Assembly (NCBI RefSeq): GCF_016592155.1
Contig: NZ_AP024237.1
Coordinates: forward strand, 124,001-188,000
Reading direction: 5' to 3'
DNA length: 64,000 nt
DNA from: Mycobacterium heckeshornense
Lineage (GTDB): Bacteria > Actinomycetota > Actinomycetes > Mycobacteriales > Mycobacteriaceae
Of the stretch, positions 59,747 through 64,000 are shown one piece after another. The notes below the pieces were generated by a model that saw only the letters and a list, made by a program, of their open reading frames with translations, searched no databases and was not told the origin of the DNA. The first letter of the stretch is position 1, and every line of letters begins with the position of its first letter. A program made the translations under genes and the position numbers.

Positions 59747-62725
59747 TCAGACTCTTGATCTGGGCAGCGGGGCTGTAACCGGGTCGTCGTCCTGCTCCTC
59801 CCGTAGCAGCAATGACCGGACCAATGGACGCGGTCCGTACGGCCGAAGCATTTGACTGGCCGGGCGCGGACGCACTGCTTGTGGCCACCAGAACCAACGC
59901 CCCAGCAACGCGGCTAGGGATGGTGTCATGAACGAGCGCACGACCAAAGTGTCGAACAATAGCCCCAGACCGATAGTGGTACCGACTTGCGCGATGATGC
60001 GCAAGTCGCTGACCGCCATGGACATCATCGTGAATGCGAATACTAGACCCGCGTTGGTGACGACCTTGCCGGTACCGCCCATTGCGCGGATGATACCTGT
60101 ACTAATGCCCGCGGCTATTTCCTCTTTCATCCGTGACACCAGCAGCAGGTTGTAATCCGAACCCACCGCTAAAAGGATGATCACCGACATTGGGAGCACC
60201 ATCCAGTGCAATTTGATGCCCAGAATATATTGCCAGACCAGGACGGACAACCCAAACGATGCACCCAACGAAATCGCCACCGTACCCACGATAATTAGTG
60301 CGGCGATAAAACTTCGCGTGATGAGGAGCATGATGATTAAGATAAGGCAGAGCGAACCAACCCCGGCGATCAAAAGATCGAATCTGGAGCCCTCTCCCCA
60401 GTCTTTATAGGTTGCCGCGGTACCCGCAATATAGATCTTGGCGTTCGCCAGAGGTGTCCCCTTGAGCGCCTCCTCCGCCGCCGTCCTCACTTGGCTGATC
60501 CGTTTAATTCCCTCGGCCGTCGCGGGTTGGCCCCTCTGAGAAATGATGAATCGAGCTGCTTTTCCGTCTGGGGACAGGAAGGAGTCCATCGCACGCTGGA
60601 AGTCCTTGTTCTGAAAAACTTCCGGAGGCAGGTAGAATGAATCGTCGTTTTTGGCTGCATCGTACGCCTGTCCCATTGCCATCGCGTTTTCGGCCATTTC
60701 GTCCATCTCGCCGAAGATGCCCGACATAGTGCTATGCATGGTCAGCATCATGGTCCGCATGCTCTGCATTGTCGCGATCAGCGGTGGAAACTGGGCGAGC
60801 ATCTGGGGCATCAGCACGTCTATCTGATCGAGGTCTTTGACGAGGTCGTGCATTTTATCGGTCATCTCGTCAATCGTGTCGACTGCATCGAACACCGCGC
60901 GCAGCGACCAGCAGATGGGAATGTCGTAGCAGTGCTTCTCCCAGTAGAAATAGCTGCGTATCGGTCGCCAGAAATCCTCGAAATCCGCGACATGGTCACG
61001 CAATTCATCGGTAATGGCAGTGATTTCCTTTGTGATGCCGAAAGTGTGATGGGTCGTGGCGTTGATCTGCTGCACGAGGCTATACTGGTGCTGCATTATG
61101 CCGATCATTTTCGTCATATCGTCGGCCTGCTTGAGTATGTCGTTTACACGCTCCTTCATATACTTCATATCCTGAAGCATGGTTGCGGTTTGCAAGCTAA
61201 GCAGGAAGGGTATAGATGTATGACCGATTGGCGTACCCTCAGGGCGGGTGATACCCTGTACCCGAGAAATTCCTGGAACGTGGAAGACTCCTTTGGCGAG
61301 CTTATTTAACACCAGAAAATCTGACGGATTGCGCATATCGTGATCGGATTCGATCATTAGAATTTCTGGCATCGTTCGCGCCTGAGGGAAATGTCGGTCG
61401 GCAGCCGCGAATCCCAAATTGGCCGGAATGTCCTGGGGAATATAGAGGCGATCGTTGTAGCTCGTCTTATAACCCGGCAGCGTCAGTAGTCCGATCAGCG
61501 CGATCACGCAGGAGGCTGCCAGAATGGGGGCTGGCCAGCGCACAATCGCCGTGCCGACCCGGCGCCAGCGACGAACCCTGATCATGCGCTTGGGGTCGAA
61601 TAACCCGAAGCGACTGCCGACGGCAATAACCGCTGGAACCAGGGTGAGCGCAACCGCGACCGCAACGATCATGCCCACTGCGCAGGGGACACCCATGGTC
61701 TGGAAGTAGGGCATCCGGGTAAAGCTCAAGCAGAAAATCGCCCCGGCAATCGTCAAGCCGGAGGCCAATACAACGGGAGCGACCCCACGGTACGTGGTGT
61801 AGTAGGCGGTTTCGGGGTCCTCACCGGCCTGACGCGCTTCCTGATATCGACCGAAAAAGAATATCCCGTAGTCAGTTCCGGCCGCGATCCCAAGGGATAC
61901 CAGCAGGTTAATGGCGAACGTCGATAGTACGAGAATATTGTTGTGGCCCAGAAACGCAACGGTTCCCCGGGCCACCGCTAATTCGACCCCAACCATAATC
62001 AGCAGCAGGACCACAGTGATAATCGAGCGATACACAAATAGCAGCATCATGAAGATCATTGCGACCGTAACCGCGGTGATCTTCAGGATGGATTTGTTGC
62101 CGCTTTGCTGCATATCGACAACCAACGGGGCCGCGCCAGTGACATACGCCGTGACCCCGGGAGGCGGCTGCGTCCGCCGGACGATATCCCGGACCGCCGC
62201 CACGGATTCGTCCCCCAAGGTCGTCCCCTGGTTGCCGGCCAGGTTCAATTGCACATACGCGGCCTTGCCGTCGGAGCTCTCCGCGCCTGCGGCTGTGAGG
62301 CGATCCCCCCATAAATCCTGCACGTGTTCCACATGCTTCGGGTCGGCTCGCAACTCCCGAACTAGTTGGGCGTAATACTCGTGAGCATCCTCTCCGAGCG
62401 GCTGCTGACCCTCCAGCACGATCATCGTGAAGCTGTCCGAGTCAGATTCTTTGAAGTCCTTGCCCATGCGCACCATGGCCTGCACCGACGACGCATCTTT
62501 GGGACTCATCGAAACCGAGTGCTGTTGCCCGACCCGCTCCAGGGGAGGAACGGCGAAGGTCAGAATCAGAGTTAGTGCAATCCAGGCCAGGATGACCAAC
62601 AGCGAAAACCGGCGGATTGTGCATGCTATCACGGAGGGCTGACTGCGTTTGGCGCTCATGCGGCCCCCGGCGCCACGATCGCTTCCACCGTCGCCAGCGG
62701 GGTTGCCCTGATCTTCATCCACCAC
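59747..62725 (-). CDS. mmpL4b: MmpL4-type RND transporter (mmpL4b-like)
   Basis: A 992-residue MmpL protein (971 if started at ATG 62662, [10 protein letters not shown]). It has 12 predicted membrane helices in two bundles. The proton-relay motifs are [21 protein letters not shown] in the first bundle and [19 protein letters not shown] in the second. Between them lies the large periplasmic region with helical hairpins (Met-rich, [20 protein letters not shown]) and two cysteines (HCYDIPICW). MmpL4a and MmpL4b move GPL across the inner membrane. It lies 90 bases after the upstream mmpL on the same strand, as in the mmpS4-mmpL4a-mmpL4b operon. Which of the two start codons is used is unsure. Confidence 0.88.
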   Translation of the reverse strand: MVDEDQGNPAGDGGSDRGAGGRMSAKRSQPSVIACTIRRFSLLVILAWIALTLILTFAVPPLERVGQQHSVSMSPKDASSVQAMVRMGKDFKESDSDSFTMIVLEGQQPLGEDAHEYYAQLVRELRADPKHVEHVQDLWGDRLTAAGAESSDGKAAYVQLNLAGNQGTTLGDESVAAVRDIVRRTQPPPGVTAYVTGAAPLVVDMQQSGNKSILKITAVTVAMIFMMLLFVYRSIITVVLLLIMVGVELAVARGTVAFLGHNNILVLSTFAINLLVSLGIAAGTDYGIFFFGRYQEARQAGEDPETAYYTTYRGVAPVVLASGLTIAGAIFCLSFTRMPYFQTMGVPCAVGMIVAVAVALTLVPAVIAVGSRFGLFDPKRMIRVRRWRRVGTAIVRWPAPILAASCVIALIGLLTLPGYKTSYNDRLYIPQDIPANLGFAAADRHFPQARTMPEILMIESDHDMRNPSDFLVLNKLAKGVFHVPGISRVQGITRPEGTPIGHTSIPFLLSLQTATMLQDMKYMKERVNDILKQADDMTKMIGIMQHQYSLVQQINATTHHTFGITKEITAITDELRDHVADFEDFWRPIRSYFYWEKHCYDIPICWSLRAVFDAVDTIDEMTDKMHDLVKDLDQIDVLMPQMLAQFPPLIATMQSMRTMMLTMHSTMSGIFGEMDEMAENAMAMGQAYDAAKNDDSFYLPPEVFQNKDFQRAMDSFLSPDGKAARFIISQRGQPATAEGIKRISQVRTAAEEALKGTPLANAKIYIAGTAATYKDWGEGSRFDLLIAGVGSLCLILIIMLLITRSFIAALIIVGTVAISLGASFGLSVLVWQYILGIKLHWMVLPMSVIILLAVGSDYNLLLVSRMKEEIAAGISTGIIRAMGGTGKVVTNAGLVFAFTMMSMAVSDLRIIAQVGTTIGLGLLFDTLVVRSFMTPSLAALLGRWFWWPQAVRPRPASQMLRPYGPRPLVRSLLLREEQDDDPVTAPLPRSRV

Positions 62726-62815
62726 AGCAAAAACGCTCGATCAACACGCCGCAGGTTGGCGGTGCTGTCGGAATAGCTGAAGGTTGCCATGGACGGTCGG
62801 CCACCTCATGACTGC

Positions 62816-64000
62816 TCAAGTCGCATCATGACCGCGATCCCCAAGATAGACGCGACGCCGGCCGTTCCCGTCCCCAGCAGCACTTGCATCCTCGCCCGGA
62901 AATGCGCCATATCCGGTTCCTTGCCCGAGCAACAGCGAGCGCACTGCGGGACGAGGTCCTGATGGCCGGAGCAGGGCACTGGCGGGGCGTGGGCGCACTT
63001 GCTGCGGCCACCAGAACCAGCGTCCCAGCAACGCGGCGACCGACGGTGTCATGAACGCGCGCACGACCAAGGTGTCAAACAACAGCCCGAGGCCGATAGT
63101 GGTCCCAATTTGGGCAATGATGACCAAGTCGCTGACAGCCATCGACATCATCGTGAAGGCGAAGACCAAGCCCGCGTTCGTCACGACCTTACCGGTGCCG
63201 CCCATTGCGCGGATGATGCCCGTGTTTATTCCGGCGCCTATTTCCTCCTTCATCCGGGATACGAGCAGCAAATTGTAGTCAGACCCGACCGCCAAAAGGA
63301 CGATCACCGACATTGCCAGCACCACCCAGTGCATTTGTATGTCGAGTAGGTAATGCCAGACGAGCACAGACAAACCGAAAGATGCTCCGAGCGACAGCGC
63401 TACCGTTCCCACGATAACCAGCGCAGCAATGAAACTGCGCGTGATAATCAGCATGATAATGAAAATCAAGGAGAGCGCAGCGACTGCAGCGATCAAGAGA
63501 TCGTATTTGGACCCGTCCACGATGTCTTTGATCATCGCTGCGGTGCCGGTTAAGTAGATCTTAGCGTTTTCCAGTGGAGTGCCCTTCAGCGCCTCCTCGG
63601 CCGCGGTCTTTATCGCCTCGACCCGCGAGACACCTTCAGGCGTCGCGGGGTCTCCCCTTTGCGTGATGAGCATCCGGGTGGCTTTCCCATCCGGCGACAA
63701 GAACACTTTCTCGACTCGTTTGAAATCCTTATTCTTGAAGACGTCCGGAGGCAGGTAGAAGGAGTCGTCGTTTTTCGCGGCATCGAATGCCTTCCCCATC
63801 GCTGTCGCGTTATCGCTCGAGTCCTCCATCTGACCGAAGATCCCCGACATCGTGCTGTGCATGGTCAGCATCATGGTCCGGGTGCTCTGCATGGTTGCGA
63901 TCATCGGCGGGAACTGAGCGAGCAACTGCGGCATGAGCACATCCAGCTGGTCGAGGTCTTTGACAAGGTCTTGCAGCTTGTCGCTGATCTCGTCAACGCC
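62816..64000 (-). CDS. mmpL4a: MmpL4-type RND transporter, 3' part (mmpL4a-like)
   Basis: Open to the window edge; only the C-terminal part of about 394 residues is seen. It has the Met-rich hairpin ([20 protein letters not shown]), the second helix bundle, and [17 protein letters not shown]. It is strongly similar to the downstream mmpL, differing mainly at the extreme C-terminus ([13 protein letters not shown]). Transcription is toward the downstream gene. The mmpS4 partner would be expected beyond 64000. Confidence 0.88.
   Translation of the reverse strand, partial: GVDEISDKLQDLVKDLDQLDVLMPQLLAQFPPMIATMQSTRTMMLTMHSTMSGIFGQMEDSSDNATAMGKAFDAAKNDDSFYLPPDVFKNKDFKRVEKVFLSPDGKATRMLITQRGDPATPEGVSRVEAIKTAAEEALKGTPLENAKIYLTGTAAMIKDIVDGSKYDLLIAAVAALSLIFIIMLIITRSFIAALVIVGTVALSLGASFGLSVLVWHYLLDIQMHWVVLAMSVIVLLAVGSDYNLLLVSRMKEEIGAGINTGIIRAMGGTGKVVTNAGLVFAFTMMSMAVSDLVIIAQIGTTIGLGLLFDTLVVRAFMTPSVAALLGRWFWWPQQVRPRPASALLRPSGPRPAVRSLLLGQGTGYGAFPGEDASAAGDGNGRRRVYLGDRGHDAT

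Overview
The window is high-GC actinobacterial DNA and reads as the glycopeptidolipid (GPL) locus of a nontuberculous Mycobacterium, heavily invaded by mobile elements. The GPL signature is a lipopeptide NRPS preceded by an mbtH remnant, a tandem mmpL4a/mmpL4b-like pair, a Gap (GPL-addressing) family membrane protein, three paralogous RtfA/GtfA-type glycosyltransferases, a sugar-methyltransferase-like gene, a sulfotransferase and a nucleotide-sugar epimerase. The predicted four-residue peptide (X-Thr-Phe-D-allo-Thr) resembles the tetrapeptide methyl-ester GPLs described for M. xenopi more than the Phe-aThr-Ala-alaninol type of M. avium and M. smegmatis. The species assignment is inference.

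Layout. 1-620: 3' part of a nucleotide-sugar epimerase. 0.7-19 kb: an insertion-sequence graveyard (IS1182, IS256 interrupted by IS110, IS256 with nonsense codons, IS3 carrying a group II intron, a chimeric IS256 around a second IS110, truncated ISL3) surrounding one intact and one decayed LAL-type LuxR regulator. 19.1-36.4 kb: mbtH remnant and a single 5685-residue NRPS, C-A-T-E-C-A-T-C-A-T-C-A-T-E-C-T, with no thioesterase or reductase. 36.5-37.2 kb: an ICMT-like membrane carboxyl methyltransferase, convergent with the NRPS. 37.3-39.2 kb: htpG. 39.5-44.3 kb: a decayed transposase, then a second IS3+intron inside a methyltransferase remnant. 44.3-54.5 kb: sulfotransferase, gap, methyltransferase and three glycosyltransferases, the third frameshifted and preceded by an IS1549-like element with 122-bp direct repeats. 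54.5-59.6 kb: nested ISL3/IS3/intron mosaic. 59.7-64 kb: two mmpL genes, the first running off the window.

How the parts fit. The NRPS would make an N-acylated tetrapeptide. Glycosyltransferases, methyltransferase, epimerase-derived 6-deoxysugar and sulfotransferase would decorate it. MmpL and Gap would carry it to the envelope. The ICMT-like enzyme is a candidate for capping the peptide as a methyl ester.

Most striking points: NRPS modules 2 and 4 share a 1191-bp near-identical block spanning their substrate pockets; the NRPS has no release domain; the IS110 leader looks like a bridge RNA whose guide-like segments match both its own end and its IS256 targets; and a 2164-bp group II intron sits at one site in three IS3 copies, where its removal restores the transposase reading frame in two. 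All statements come from reading and manual alignment; nothing was searched against a database.
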